DNA of 64,000 nucleotides. It comes from Micavibrio sp. UBA2638. GTDB lineage: Bacteria > Pseudomonadota > Alphaproteobacteria > Micavibrionales > Micavibrionaceae. Positions 51,702-61,163 of the stretch are shown piece after piece. The stretch is taken from NCBI GenBank assembly GCA_002359735.1, contig DENS01000013.1:3634-67633 (forward strand). Direction: 5' to 3'. Under the pieces are notes generated by a model that was given only the letters and a program-made list of their open reading frames with translations, searched no databases and had not been told where the DNA came from. The stretch's first letter is position 1, and each line of letters opens with the position of its first letter. Made by a program: the position numbers and the translations under genes.

Positions 51702-52781
51702 ATGCTTGACCTCTACAAATTGGCGCGGCCTGCGCTGTTTAGAATTGATGCCGAAACTGCCCATAACATGACCCTAAAAGCCATGAAGTGCGGACTCGTG
51801 CCTTGCGTGGATACAATTAACGCCCCGGAATTAGAGCAAAAGTTATGGGGCCTGCGATTTCCCAATCCCGTTGGCCTATCGGCCGGGTTCGATAAAAACG
51901 CCGAGGTCATAGGCCCCGCCTTTCAATTAGGCTTCGGTTTTATTGAGGCAGGAACCGTCACCCCCAAACCACAAAGCGGTAACCCAAAGCCGCGAGTTTT
52001 TCGTGATCCGCAAAACGAAGCCGTAATAAACCGCATGGGTTTCCCCAATGCCGGAGCGGAAAAATTTAAAGAAAATCTGGAAAAATTTCTGAGCGCAAAA
52101 GCGCGCCCCAATGGGGTGGTCGGTCTAAATATTGGCATGAACAAAACGCAAAAACATCCGGCGAAAGATTATTGTTTTTTAGTCAGGCTTTTGGCGCCAA
52201 TGGCCGATTATCTGACAATCAACATATCATCACCCAATACGCCGGGCTTACGTGACTTGCAGCAACGCCAGCCTTTAATGGACTTGCTGGGCGCGGTCAT
52301 GGATACCCGGGCCAAATCATGCCGGACCCACACCCCTCCTTTACTGGTTAAATTGGCCCCAGATTTAAATGCAACGCAGTTACAAGAAATTTGCGAAACC
52401 CTGATCGATGCAAATGTTGATGGCGTTATTCTAGGAAATACCACCCTGGATAGACCTGAGAGTTTACCCGCCCAATTCCGCGAACAAAAAGGTGGATTAA
52501 GCGGACAACCTTTAACCGATAAATCCACCTCCATCATTCGTGATTTTTACACTATCTCAAATGGCCAACTGCCCATTATCGGTGTGGGCGGCATTGCCAG
52601 CGGCCGCCAAGCCTATGACAAAATCAAAGCCGGAGCCAGCCTTGTCCAGTTATATACCGGCATGATCTATAAGGGCCCGAAAATTGCGCATAATATTAAT
52701 CAGGAACTATTAGACCTGTTAAAGGCCGATAACCATCAATCAATCAGTGCGGCTATTGGCTCCGCTGTGCGCGAGGGTTAA
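51702..52781 (+). CDS. pyrD: Quinone-dependent dihydroorotate dehydrogenase PyrD
   Basis: The 359-residue flavoprotein oxidises dihydroorotate to orotate in pyrimidine synthesis, passing electrons to quinone at the membrane. Class 2 features are the N-terminal amphipathic helix (1-40), FPNPVGLSAGFDKNAEVIG, AGTVTPKPQSGNPKPRVFR, the catalytic Ser region ISSPNTPGLRDLQ and FMN-binding GVGGIASGRQAYDKIKAGAS. AAGAAG precedes the ATG. The tipF-like gene starts six bases after its stop. Confidence 0.97.
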   Translation: MLDLYKLARPALFRIDAETAHNMTLKAMKCGLVPCVDTINAPELEQKLWGLRFPNPVGLSAGFDKNAEVIGPAFQLGFGFIEAGTVTPKPQSGNPKPRVFRDPQNEAVINRMGFPNAGAEKFKENLEKFLSAKARPNGVVGLNIGMNKTQKHPAKDYCFLVRLLAPMADYLTINISSPNTPGLRDLQQRQPLMDLLGAVMDTRAKSCRTHTPPLLVKLAPDLNATQLQEICETLIDANVDGVILGNTTLDRPESLPAQFREQKGGLSGQPLTDKSTSIIRDFYTISNGQLPIIGVGGIASGRQAYDKIKAGASLVQLYTGMIYKGPKIAHNINQELLDLLKADNHQSISAAIGSAVREG

Positions 52782-52786
52782 GAACA

Positions 52787-54061
52787 ATGATTCCCTTGCG
52801 CGCAAAAACAAAACGAAAAAGTTCCGGCGTTTCGCGCTCGACTTTTGCGCGGGCCCTAATTGGGTATGTTTTATTCTGCGGCGTTCTTGTGGTTACCCTA
52901 AGTACATTTATTTCACTGCAACTCGCGGTCATGAATTTTGCAATATTCGCACTGCTGATCATCGGGTCTTTTGAATATATCAGACGGCGCAACTGGGAAA
53001 ATGCATCTGAATTCAAATTTAAAAACATTCAAAAGACACAAGAAAATTTGCGCGATGATCTCATCCGGCACCATGATTCCTTACGTGCGGCCAAGGAAGG
53101 TTTAGCCAATATTAATCATCAAGTTGACTTTATAAAACGCAATTACGCCTATGTTCAAAATGGTCTGGGGCAAACAGGCCGCCAAACCGACCAAACGGGA
53201 CGGCGCGTATCCACGCTAATTGCCAATGATGATCCGTTTGCCGACCATGCTTCACTCAGTGATATGGTTGTCCAGGAATTGGTGAAAACAGCAATAGATA
53301 ATGAACGTATCGATATATTTGTTCAGCCCATTGTACACCTTCCGCAACGAAAACCCGTTGGCTTTGAACTTTATGCCCGCATTCGGGCCAAGGCCGGGTT
53401 GTATGTTCCAGCCGGACGTTATATGGCGATGGCACGTGCGCAAAATGTAACCGGTATCATTGACAATTTATTGCTGATCCGCACATTAAAAATCTTAAAA
53501 GAACAATCCCGATCGGGAACAAAAACACAATTTTTTGTCAACATTGAACCGGCAAGCCTGAAGAATAGTAAATTCATGCGCGATCTTTTGAGCTTTATGG
53601 CCAATAATAGATCCTTGGCAAAAAATCTGGTTTTTGAAATGCCCTATGCTGATTTCAAAAAACTCCCCGCTCCTATTACAAAAATAATGGATGCGTTATC
53701 CCTGCTGGGTTGTCAATTTTCTCTTGATCATGTGACGGAAACCGATCTGGATATCAAACTCCTGCTCAGGAACCATGTGCGTTATTTAAAAATGCGCGGC
53801 GAGTGGATGCTGTCCAACACGAAAACCGATTTGGACTTCACCCATCTATGGCGCATGAAACAAAAGTTGGAGGCCAATGGCATCCGCGTTATTGCAGACC
53901 GCATAGAAACCGAATCCACCTTGCTCGAACTTTTTGACTTTGATCCACATTACGGTCAAGGATTCCTATTCGGCAAACCCGATATGCCCGGCGCATACGA
54001 ACCTTTTTCCTACGCCAAACACTATACACGCCGCCAAGGCGAGAAAGAGACATTCGGGTGA
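52787..54061 (+). CDS. tipF: TipF-like degenerate EAL-domain protein
   Basis: The 424-residue protein has two close hydrophobic segments (about 24-42 and 45-63), a coiled coil (about 72-125) and an EAL-type domain (about 165-415). The same order occurs in Caulobacter TipF, a c-di-GMP receptor needed for flagellar placement. The catalytic set is degraded: EAL is ELY (FELYAR), DDFGTG is replaced by LDHVTE, and VAEGVE is IADRIE. QGFLFGKP remains. It is probably a c-di-GMP binder or inactive scaffold. The stop overlaps the next start (GTGA). Confidence 0.75.
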   Translation: MIPLRAKTKRKSSGVSRSTFARALIGYVLFCGVLVVTLSTFISLQLAVMNFAIFALLIIGSFEYIRRRNWENASEFKFKNIQKTQENLRDDLIRHHDSLRAAKEGLANINHQVDFIKRNYAYVQNGLGQTGRQTDQTGRRVSTLIANDDPFADHASLSDMVVQELVKTAIDNERIDIFVQPIVHLPQRKPVGFELYARIRAKAGLYVPAGRYMAMARAQNVTGIIDNLLLIRTLKILKEQSRSGTKTQFFVNIEPASLKNSKFMRDLLSFMANNRSLAKNLVFEMPYADFKKLPAPITKIMDALSLLGCQFSLDHVTETDLDIKLLLRNHVRYLKMRGEWMLSNTKTDLDFTHLWRMKQKLEANGIRVIADRIETESTLLELFDFDPHYGQGFLFGKPDMPGAYEPFSYAKHYTRRQGEKETFG

Positions 54062-54900
54062 GCAAATACATTGAAAATATCCAACAAATTGCCTCCCAAT
54101 ACGATCACTTCATCCTTGATATATTTGGTGTATTACATGACGGCTTGCGCCCCTTCCCCCATACTGTCGATACCCTAAAATCGCTCAAAAACGCCGGCAA
54201 GCAAATTTGCCTGTTATCAAACTCCCCCCGTTTGGCAAAAGGCGCTGCGGATCAAATGGAAGCCATGGGCATTCCCAGAAACCTGTATGACCATATTGTG
54301 ACTTCTGGTGAAGCGACGCATTACGCGCTGAAAGAACGCCCTGACAGCTTTCACCAGGGTTGCGGTGATCAATGCTGGTTCATTGGCAATCATATTGTTG
54401 CAGAGGTTTTTGATGGTCTGGATATTCAATTACAAGACAGCCCGGAATACGCCAGTTTTATATTAAATTCCATTCCGGGAACGGCGCCCCCCGCGCGAGA
54501 ATCCTTTATTAGAAATCTGGAATTGGCCTTAAAGAAAAACCTGCCTATGATCTGCTCTAACCCCGATCTGGTGGTGCATATCGGCGATGATCTATATGAA
54601 TGCGCTGGAAGTTTCGCCAAAATATATGAGGACATGGGCGGCCGTGTTCTTTACCACGGCAAACCGCATACCCCTGTTTATCGGCGCTGCCATGATTTAT
54701 TAGGCAACCCTGATAAATCCCGCATCTGTGCCATTGGCGATTCCCTTCACACCGATATTGCAGGCGCAAACGGGTTTGGCATTGATAGCATCTTAAACCT
54801 GGCAGGCATCCACCGCGAAGAAATCACACCTGAAGTTCTTACCCATATTGACGACCACCCCCACAAGCCGACTTATTTAATAAACCGATTTGCCTGGTAG
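54058..54900 (+). CDS. HAD-superfamily class IIA hydrolase (TIGR01459 type)
   Basis: The 280-residue protein starts at a GTG overlapping the tipF-like stop. HAD motifs are HFILDIFGVLHDG (nucleophile Asp in DxxG), LLSNSPR (motif II) and CAIGDSLHTDIAGANGFGID (motif IV, GDS-x-TD). The layout is that of the NagD/4-nitrophenylphosphatase class found downstream of flagellar or ribosomal genes in Alphaproteobacteria. It probably removes phosphate from small molecules; the substrate is unknown. Confidence 0.85.
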   Translation: MSKYIENIQQIASQYDHFILDIFGVLHDGLRPFPHTVDTLKSLKNAGKQICLLSNSPRLAKGAADQMEAMGIPRNLYDHIVTSGEATHYALKERPDSFHQGCGDQCWFIGNHIVAEVFDGLDIQLQDSPEYASFILNSIPGTAPPARESFIRNLELALKKNLPMICSNPDLVVHIGDDLYECAGSFAKIYEDMGGRVLYHGKPHTPVYRRCHDLLGNPDKSRICAIGDSLHTDIAGANGFGIDSILNLAGIHREEITPEVLTHIDDHPHKPTYLINRFAW

Positions 54901-55016
54901 AAAACTGTAAATAGCCTTGGGAACATCACCAGCATATCATAATTCTTACTTGGCCTCCCCCTCTCTTCACGCTACAGTCATTTATACTTTTAAATATAAC
55001 TATCAGGTTACCGATT

Positions 55017-56879
55017 ATGCATTATTTTACAAAAGCTGCTTTTACTCTTACCGCAATGCTACTGGCATCGACATATAATGCACCAGCCCATGCCCAAGAC
55101 GCACAGAACAACGAACAACCCGCGCAACAAGCGCAGAAAAATGTTGCACCAGCCCATGCAATCGCCATGCATGGCAGCGTAAAATACCCCGAAGATTTTA
55201 AGCATCTTGACTACGTCAACCCGGATGCCCCCAAAGGCGGAACCTTGGAACAGCATGTTATAGGCAGCTTTGATTCACTAAACCCCTTTATTATTAAAGG
55301 GGAGCCCGCCGCGGGATTAAATTTTATGCGTTCAGGCCCGGTTTATGAAAGCCTGATGCAAAACGCGTGGGACGAACCGTTCTCCCTTTACGGCATCATC
55401 GCCGAAAGTATTGAGCTTCCAGAAGATCGAAGCTGGGTTGCCTTTAATCTGCGCCCGGAAGCCAAATGGCATGATGGAAAGCCCATCACAACCGCGGATG
55501 TAAAATGGACTTTTGAAACCCTGATCGAAAAAGGCACGCCTTTCTTTAAAGCCTATTGGGGGGATGTAAAAAATGTCATCATTGAAAGTGACCACCGGAT
55601 CAAATTCGAATTCTCCGGCGGAGGAAATGCCGAGCTTCCATTGATCATTGCGGAGATGAGCGTTTTGCCAAAACATTTCTGGGACGGCAAGGATTTTTCA
55701 CAATCAACACTGGAAAAGCCATTGGGATCTGGACCGTACAAGGTTGGCACCGTTGATCCTGGCCGGTCCATTGAATATGTTCGCGCCGAAAACTGGTGGG
55801 GAAAAAATTTACCGTTCTGGAAAGGGCAATATAATTTTGACCGCCTGGTTTTTGACTATTACCGTGACCCCAATATTGCACTCGAGGCTTTCTTTGCCGG
55901 GGAATATGATGTCCGCCTGGAAAATACAGCCAAATTATGGGAGAGCGCCTATAATGCCCCCCCTGTAAAAGATGGGCGCATCATCAAAGAAGAAATTGAA
56001 AATGGCCGCCCCGCAGGCATGCAAGCCTTTATCATGAATATTCGTAAACCGGTATTTGCCGATAAGAACGTTCGTGAAGCCCTTGCATATGCCTTTGATT
56101 TTGAATGGTCAAACAAACAATTTGCCAGCGGTACATATACCCGAACCGATAGTTATTTCGAAAACTCAGAACTAGCCTCTAACGGGTTACCGCAAGGGCA
56201 AGAGTTGGACATACTGGAACAATATCGTGACCAGATCCCGCCGGAGATATTTACCCAAACCTATCACCCGCCTAAAACCGATGGTTCGGGCAATATTCGC
56301 CAAAACCTTAAAAAGGCCGCTGATATGCTAAATTCGGCGGGCTGGACATTGGGCCCTGACAACATTCGCACCAAAAACGGCCAACGTCTTTCTTTTGAAA
56401 TCATTGACGCCACACCGGTTTTCGAACGCTGGGTATTACCATTTATTCAAAATTTAAAACGCATCGGTGTAGAAGCACAATTTCGCGTGGTCGATAGCGC
56501 GCAATATCAAAACCGTATTCGCGATTATGATTTTGATATGACCATTGGCGGATTTGGGCAATCCGAATCGCCCGGAAATGAACAACGCGATTTCTGGAGC
56601 AGCCAAAAAGCCGACATTCCCGGATCACGAAATTATATTGGCATCAAAGACCCGGTTATCGACGAAATGATTGAAGGCATTATACAGGCCAAAGATCGTA
56701 AGGATCTGGTTAATAAAGTCCGTGCCATGGACCGTGTCTTGCTGGCCGGACATTACGTAATTCCAATGTGGCACTACCCAAAATGGCGTATAGCCTATTG
56801 GACGAAAGTATCGCGCCCCGAAAACCTGTCACATATTTCGCCATTAATTTCAAACACATGGTGGGCCACTCAGGAATAA
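55017..56879 (+). CDS. yejA: Periplasmic oligopeptide-binding protein YejA-like
   Basis: The 620-residue ABC transporter solute-binding protein (SBP_bac_5 family) has a signal peptide (about 1-26, ending APAHA). Family blocks are HAIAMHGSVKYPEDFKHLDY (about 47-66), SFDSLNPFIIKGEPAAGLNF, and the C-terminal NTWWA. It resembles YejA, which binds peptides in the microcin C/peptide importer. The permeases yejB and yejE follow at 58368 and 59939, but kdsB and a phosphatase gene intervene. The ATPase (yejF) is not in the window. Confidence 0.9.
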   Translation: MHYFTKAAFTLTAMLLASTYNAPAHAQDAQNNEQPAQQAQKNVAPAHAIAMHGSVKYPEDFKHLDYVNPDAPKGGTLEQHVIGSFDSLNPFIIKGEPAAGLNFMRSGPVYESLMQNAWDEPFSLYGIIAESIELPEDRSWVAFNLRPEAKWHDGKPITTADVKWTFETLIEKGTPFFKAYWGDVKNVIIESDHRIKFEFSGGGNAELPLIIAEMSVLPKHFWDGKDFSQSTLEKPLGSGPYKVGTVDPGRSIEYVRAENWWGKNLPFWKGQYNFDRLVFDYYRDPNIALEAFFAGEYDVRLENTAKLWESAYNAPPVKDGRIIKEEIENGRPAGMQAFIMNIRKPVFADKNVREALAYAFDFEWSNKQFASGTYTRTDSYFENSELASNGLPQGQELDILEQYRDQIPPEIFTQTYHPPKTDGSGNIRQNLKKAADMLNSAGWTLGPDNIRTKNGQRLSFEIIDATPVFERWVLPFIQNLKRIGVEAQFRVVDSAQYQNRIRDYDFDMTIGGFGQSESPGNEQRDFWSSQKADIPGSRNYIGIKDPVIDEMIEGIIQAKDRKDLVNKVRAMDRVLLAGHYVIPMWHYPKWRIAYWTKVSRPENLSHISPLISNTWWATQE

Positions 56880-56891
56880 GGTTTGTTTATC

Positions 56892-57695
56892 ATGAAGACT
56901 GCCATTATCATCCCTGCACGTTATGGTTCCACACGTTTTCCAGGCAAACCATTGGCGTTAATAAACGGCCACAGCATGCTTTCACGGGTCGTTACATTGG
57001 CACGAAAAATTGCAGACGAATTTGAAAATTGTGACGTATATGTAACAACCGATGATGTGCGCATTGCCGATCATGCCAATCATTTACAAGTGGAGTGTCT
57101 TATTACCTCCGAAGGATGCGCCAGCGGATCAGATAGAGTTTTAGAAGCAGCAGAGCAACTTCCCGAAATACCTGATATTGTTATTAACCTGCAAGGGGAT
57201 GCTCCGTTCACGCCGAAAAGCGCACTGCGCCAAGTTATCAAGGCTTTTCAAGACAATCCATCTTACAGCGTAGTCACGCCTGTTCACCGCTTGAGCTGGG
57301 AGGACCTTGACCGCCTGCGCGCCAATAAAAAAGAAACACCGTTCAGCGGCACCTGCGCGATTTTGGATCAGGACAGCAGCGCCATATGGTTTTCGAAAAA
57401 TATCATTCCGGCCATTAGAAAAGAGGATAAAATGCGCGAAAGCGGGGAGCAACAATCCCCTGTTTATCAGCATATGGGCCTATACGGATATAACATTCAA
57501 GCGCTGAAAGCATATTGCGCACTCCCCCAAGGGCATTACGAACAATTAGAGGGGCTGGAACAACTGCGCCTGATTGAGAACAAAATCCCGATCCACTGCG
57601 TAGAAATTGATACCCCTAGCGGAACACTGCAATCCGGTATTGATACGCCGGAAGATTTGGCGCGCGCAGAGGCGCTGCTTAATCAGCCCGGTTGA
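56892..57695 (+). CDS. kdsB: 3-deoxy-manno-octulosonate cytidylyltransferase KdsB
   Basis: The 267-residue enzyme activates Kdo with CTP for lipopolysaccharide synthesis, implying an outer membrane with LPS. The CTP-binding motif IIPARYGSTRFPGKPLALIN is at the start. VINLQGDAPFTPKSALRQVI and GLYGYNIQALKAYC follow. A TTG nine bases upstream could be a longer start, but ATG 56892 with AAGG upstream is chosen. It sits 12 bp after yejA. Confidence 0.95.
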   Translation: MKTAIIIPARYGSTRFPGKPLALINGHSMLSRVVTLARKIADEFENCDVYVTTDDVRIADHANHLQVECLITSEGCASGSDRVLEAAEQLPEIPDIVINLQGDAPFTPKSALRQVIKAFQDNPSYSVVTPVHRLSWEDLDRLRANKKETPFSGTCAILDQDSSAIWFSKNIIPAIRKEDKMRESGEQQSPVYQHMGLYGYNIQALKAYCALPQGHYEQLEGLEQLRLIENKIPIHCVEIDTPSGTLQSGIDTPEDLARAEALLNQPG

Positions 57696-57741
57696 ATACA
57701 TGCCCGCATAACCACATATAGCAACTAAAGGCGCAAACGAC

Positions 57742-58365
57742 ATGACAACCTTAATCATTGCACGGCACGGCAATACATTTGGTCCAGGCGATACCCCCAC
57801 CCGCGTGGGAAAGAACACAGATTTGCCTTTGGTCGAAAAAGGCGAAGAACAAGCCAGGGCGCTTGGGCGTTATCTTGCAACCCATCGAATGATCCCGGAT
57901 GTCGTCTACTCCTCCAACCTGCAAAGAACGCTACAAACTGCAAAAATAGCGATTAAGGCCAGCAAAATTACAAATCCGGTTTTCCAGCTTGATATATTTG
58001 ATGAGGTTGATTACGGCCCGGACGAAAACAAACCCGAAGACGAAGTCATTGCACGCATCGGTAAACAAGCCATACAGGATTGGGATGAGCGGGCCATTGT
58101 ACCGCAAGGGTGGAAAATTAATCCTGACGAAGTTATACAAAACTGGCGGTTATTTGCCGAACAGATCTGTGCCCACAATGACAACGAAACAGTTTTGGTT
58201 GTTACATCCAACGGTATTGCACGCTTTGCGCCCTATATCACGGGGAATTTCGAACAATTTCGCGCCAAACACGCCTTAAAACTGTCCACCGGTTCTGTGG
58301 GTATTTTAAAGCATGATTTCGATAGTGGCTGGCGCGTTGACAGCTGGAATGTTAAACCTGAATAA
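57742..58365 (+). CDS. Histidine-phosphatase superfamily protein (PGAM-like)
   Basis: The 207-residue protein has the catalytic RHG motif in LIIARHGNTFGPGDTP (His9), then LVEKGEEQARALGRYLATH and VVYSSNLQRTLQTAKIAIK, and a later HND segment. The order is that of phosphoglycerate-mutase/cobC-type phosphatases. Substrate is not predictable. The gene ends two bases before yejB, so it is transcribed with the peptide transporter. Confidence 0.85.
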   Translation: MTTLIIARHGNTFGPGDTPTRVGKNTDLPLVEKGEEQARALGRYLATHRMIPDVVYSSNLQRTLQTAKIAIKASKITNPVFQLDIFDEVDYGPDENKPEDEVIARIGKQAIQDWDERAIVPQGWKINPDEVIQNWRLFAEQICAHNDNETVLVVTSNGIARFAPYITGNFEQFRAKHALKLSTGSVGILKHDFDSGWRVDSWNVKPE

Positions 58366-58367
58366 TC

Positions 58368-59468
58368 ATGGCCAGTTACACCCTTAAACGTCTGCTTTTG
58401 ATGATCCCGACTCTGCTTGGCATTTTACTGCTGAGCTTTATCATTATACAGTTTGTTCCCGGCGGCCCGGTTGAAAAAATGATTGCAGAATTACAGGGCC
58501 ATGGCACCGACGCCACCGCACGTTTTAGTGGCGGAGGAAGCGATACAGGCGGCGGAACCAACATGAACGCCGCCACTGGACAATCCAGCAAATACCGTGG
58601 AGCACAAGGTCTGGACCCGGAATTCATTGCCGAGCTAGAAGCGCTGTATGGGTTTGACAAACCGGCCCATGAACGATTTTTACTGATGGTTGGCAATTAT
58701 TTGCGTTTTGATCTGGGGGAAAGTTATTACCGCAACGTTGGCGTTCTAGACCTGGTTCTGGAAAAAATGCCAGTCTCGATTTCACTTGGGCTTTGGTCCA
58801 CACTGATTATCTACCTCATATCAATACCGCTTGGTATCAAAAAGGCCGTTCGTGACGGAAGTGCCTTTGACATCTGGACATCAGCGGCCGTCTTTATCGG
58901 GTATGCTATCCCCTCCTTTATGTTTGCCATTCTATTGATCGTCGTTTTTGCCGGTGGGCGCTATTTCGACATTTTCCCGCTGCGCGGCCTGGTCTCGGAT
59001 AACTGGCAAGACATGACCTTCTTTCAGCTCGCGCTGGATTATGCCTGGCATATGGTTTTGCCAATTGCCGCAATGGTTATTTCGGGCTTTGCCTCCCTCA
59101 CGCTACTGACCAAAAACTCATTTCTGGACGAAATTGGTAAGCAATACGTCCTAACCGCCAGAGCCAAAGGCCTCTCGGAAAAACAAGTTTTATACAAGCA
59201 CGTCTTTCGTAATGCGATGTTGATTGTGATTGCCGGGTTCCCTGCCGCTTTTGTGCATATCTTCTTTACAGGCAGCCTGCTGATAGAAGTTATCTTTTCC
59301 TTGGATGGGCTTGGCCTTTTGGGGTATGAGAGCGTTATAAACCGGGATTATCCTGTGGTACTGGGAACGCTATACTTTTATGCGCTCATCTCGCTGGTCA
59401 TGCATCTGGTGCGCGATTTGGTCTATGTGAAAGTGGACCCCCGAATTGACTTTGGCGCACGCGGATAA
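58368..59468 (+). CDS. yejB: Peptide ABC permease YejB
   Basis: The 366-residue inner-membrane permease starts MASYTLKRLLLMIPTLLGIL and has six or so membrane helices. The large hydrophilic insert (about 45-95; HGTDATARFSGGGSDTGGGT) is usual for YejB. The EAA loop TARAKGLSEKQVLYKHVFRN is the ATPase-coupling motif, and GSLLIEVIFSLDGLGLLGYE ends the core. The end overlaps a convergent gene by about 99 bp. Confidence 0.95.
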   Translation: MASYTLKRLLLMIPTLLGILLLSFIIIQFVPGGPVEKMIAELQGHGTDATARFSGGGSDTGGGTNMNAATGQSSKYRGAQGLDPEFIAELEALYGFDKPAHERFLLMVGNYLRFDLGESYYRNVGVLDLVLEKMPVSISLGLWSTLIIYLISIPLGIKKAVRDGSAFDIWTSAAVFIGYAIPSFMFAILLIVVFAGGRYFDIFPLRGLVSDNWQDMTFFQLALDYAWHMVLPIAAMVISGFASLTLLTKNSFLDEIGKQYVLTARAKGLSEKQVLYKHVFRNAMLIVIAGFPAAFVHIFFTGSLLIEVIFSLDGLGLLGYESVINRDYPVVLGTLYFYALISLVMHLVRDLVYVKVDPRIDFGARG

Positions 59469-59759
59469 GCCAATATCCTTTATGTATGCATTGCGCTTAT
59501 AACAAACAATACCAATTAACACCAAATGCAAAACAGCATTAATGCCTGCTGTTAATGAAAGCATCACATCACCGACACTGATTGAGCTATACCCAAAACC
59601 AATAATCCATGTGCCCAGCCAGACAGACCATGTTAACAAAGAAAAATTCCGCATATCATCATTGGCTTTTAAAACCTTATAAATCTGCGGTCCATAGCCT
59701 ATAACCGCAATGATTGGAACAATTGGATATAATAGCTCAAACAGAAAATCCAGATGCAT
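59370..59759 (-). CDS. PQ-loop (SemiSWEET-like) small membrane protein
   Basis: The 129-residue protein has three membrane helices: about 8-26 with the PQ motif (VIGYGPQIYKV), 39-58 and 65-85. This is the half-transporter layout of SemiSWEET/PQ-loop proteins that move sugars or other small solutes. GGGGAAG precedes the ATG. The C-terminal 40 residues overlap the end of yejB in the opposite direction and are not conserved in appearance, so the true end could be earlier. Confidence 0.6.
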   Translation of the reverse strand: MHLDFLFELLYPIVPIIAVIGYGPQIYKVLKANDDMRNFSLLTWSVWLGTWIIGFGYSSISVGDVMLSLTAGINAVLHLVLIGIVCYKRNAYIKDIGLSACAKVNSGVHFHIDQIAHQMHDQRDERIKV

Positions 59760-59938
59760 ATATACTTCCCCCGTTATTTTTATTATGAAAAATAATACAG
59801 CCTATCTCGGTATTTTGCAAGTTTTTATGCGGCGCTAATTTTGCCCTTAATGTTCTACTGCCCAAGATTTCCAATACAAAATTGATCTGATCGATAAAAA
59901 ACTAAAGACAATGGCTTCAGACATGATATTTTACCTGC

Positions 59939-60964
59939 ATGGCCTTATCACCAATCACCCAGCGCCGCCTAAAACAATTCAAAGCCAACAAACGTGGCTA
60001 TTGGAGTTTTTGGATATTTCTGGCGTTACTGTTTGTGTGCATGTTCGCCGAATTTCTGGCCAATGATAAGCCAATTTATGTACATTATGATGGCGGCAAT
60101 TACTTCCCTACTTTTATCAGTTATCCCGAAACCACGTTTGGCGGCGATTTCGAAACAGAGGCCGAATACCGCGACCCTTACGTCATGGAACTGATTAACG
60201 AAAACGGGTTTGCGGTATGGCCACCGATCCGTTTTTCTTATGACACGATCAATTACAACCTTCCAACCCCCGCCCCGTCTGCACCGGATACCGCCAATTT
60301 AATCGGCACAGATGACCAGGGCCGTGATGTGGCCGCGCGCATTATATACGGCTTTCGGCTGTCCGTGATTTTTGGCCTTACCCTGACACTGCTCAGCTCC
60401 GTCATTGGTGTCAGCGCAGGCGCAGTTCAGGGATATTACGGCGGCTGGCTGGATTTAATCATGCAGCGGGTTACTGAAATATGGGCCTCACTGCCCTCAC
60501 TTTATATTCTGATTATCTTTTCATCCATATTCATTCCGGGGTTCTGGACCTTGCTGCTCATACTATTGGCGTTTTCGTGGCTTTCACTTGTCGATGTCGT
60601 TCGGGCCGAATTCCTGCGGGCGCGCAACTTTGACTACGTCAAGGCCGCCCATGCACTTGGCGTATCCAACCGCGTTATAATGTGGCGGCATGTTCTTCCC
60701 AATGCCATGGTCGCAACGCTGACGTTCATGCCGTTTATTTTAACCGGGTCGATCACGGCCCTTACGTCACTGGACTTTCTAGGCCTTGGCCTGCCCCCCG
60801 GCAGCCCGTCGCTTGGCGAATTGCTGGCGCAAGGAAAAAACAATTTGCAGGCGCCCTGGCTCGGCATTTCCGCATTTTTATCTCTGGCCATGATGTTAAC
60901 GCTTTTAACGTTTATCGGTGAAGCCGTGCGCGACGCATTCGACCCCAGAAAAACAGCGCTGTAA
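59939..60964 (+). CDS. yejE: Peptide ABC permease YejE
   Basis: The 341-residue permease starts MALSPITQRRLKQFKANKRG and has a membrane helix at about 22-40, a periplasmic part (40-115), then a bundle of helices with DDQGRDVAARIIYGFRLSVI and the EAA loop FDYVKAAHALGVSNRVIMWR. LGLPPGSPSLGELLAQGKNN is typical of OppC/YejE. It follows the PQ-loop gene by 179 bp, and no ATPase gene follows here. Confidence 0.95.
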   Translation: MALSPITQRRLKQFKANKRGYWSFWIFLALLFVCMFAEFLANDKPIYVHYDGGNYFPTFISYPETTFGGDFETEAEYRDPYVMELINENGFAVWPPIRFSYDTINYNLPTPAPSAPDTANLIGTDDQGRDVAARIIYGFRLSVIFGLTLTLLSSVIGVSAGAVQGYYGGWLDLIMQRVTEIWASLPSLYILIIFSSIFIPGFWTLLLILLAFSWLSLVDVVRAEFLRARNFDYVKAAHALGVSNRVIMWRHVLPNAMVATLTFMPFILTGSITALTSLDFLGLGLPPGSPSLGELLAQGKNNLQAPWLGISAFLSLAMMLTLLTFIGEAVRDAFDPRKTAL

Positions 60965-61163
60965 AAAGCATTTATTTGCGCATTATTGCACCCCATAAAA
61001 ACACAAAAAATTGCACCTACCCGCTCTGGGAATTGCAGCCATGCAATAAAATAGGTTGCCTTTTCTCCATAAAATCAGAGATAGTCCCCGTGAATGGACT
61101 TTAGAACACCAGACTTTAGATATTACCGAAATTTGAATTTTAATATTTAATGGAGCAAAACTC

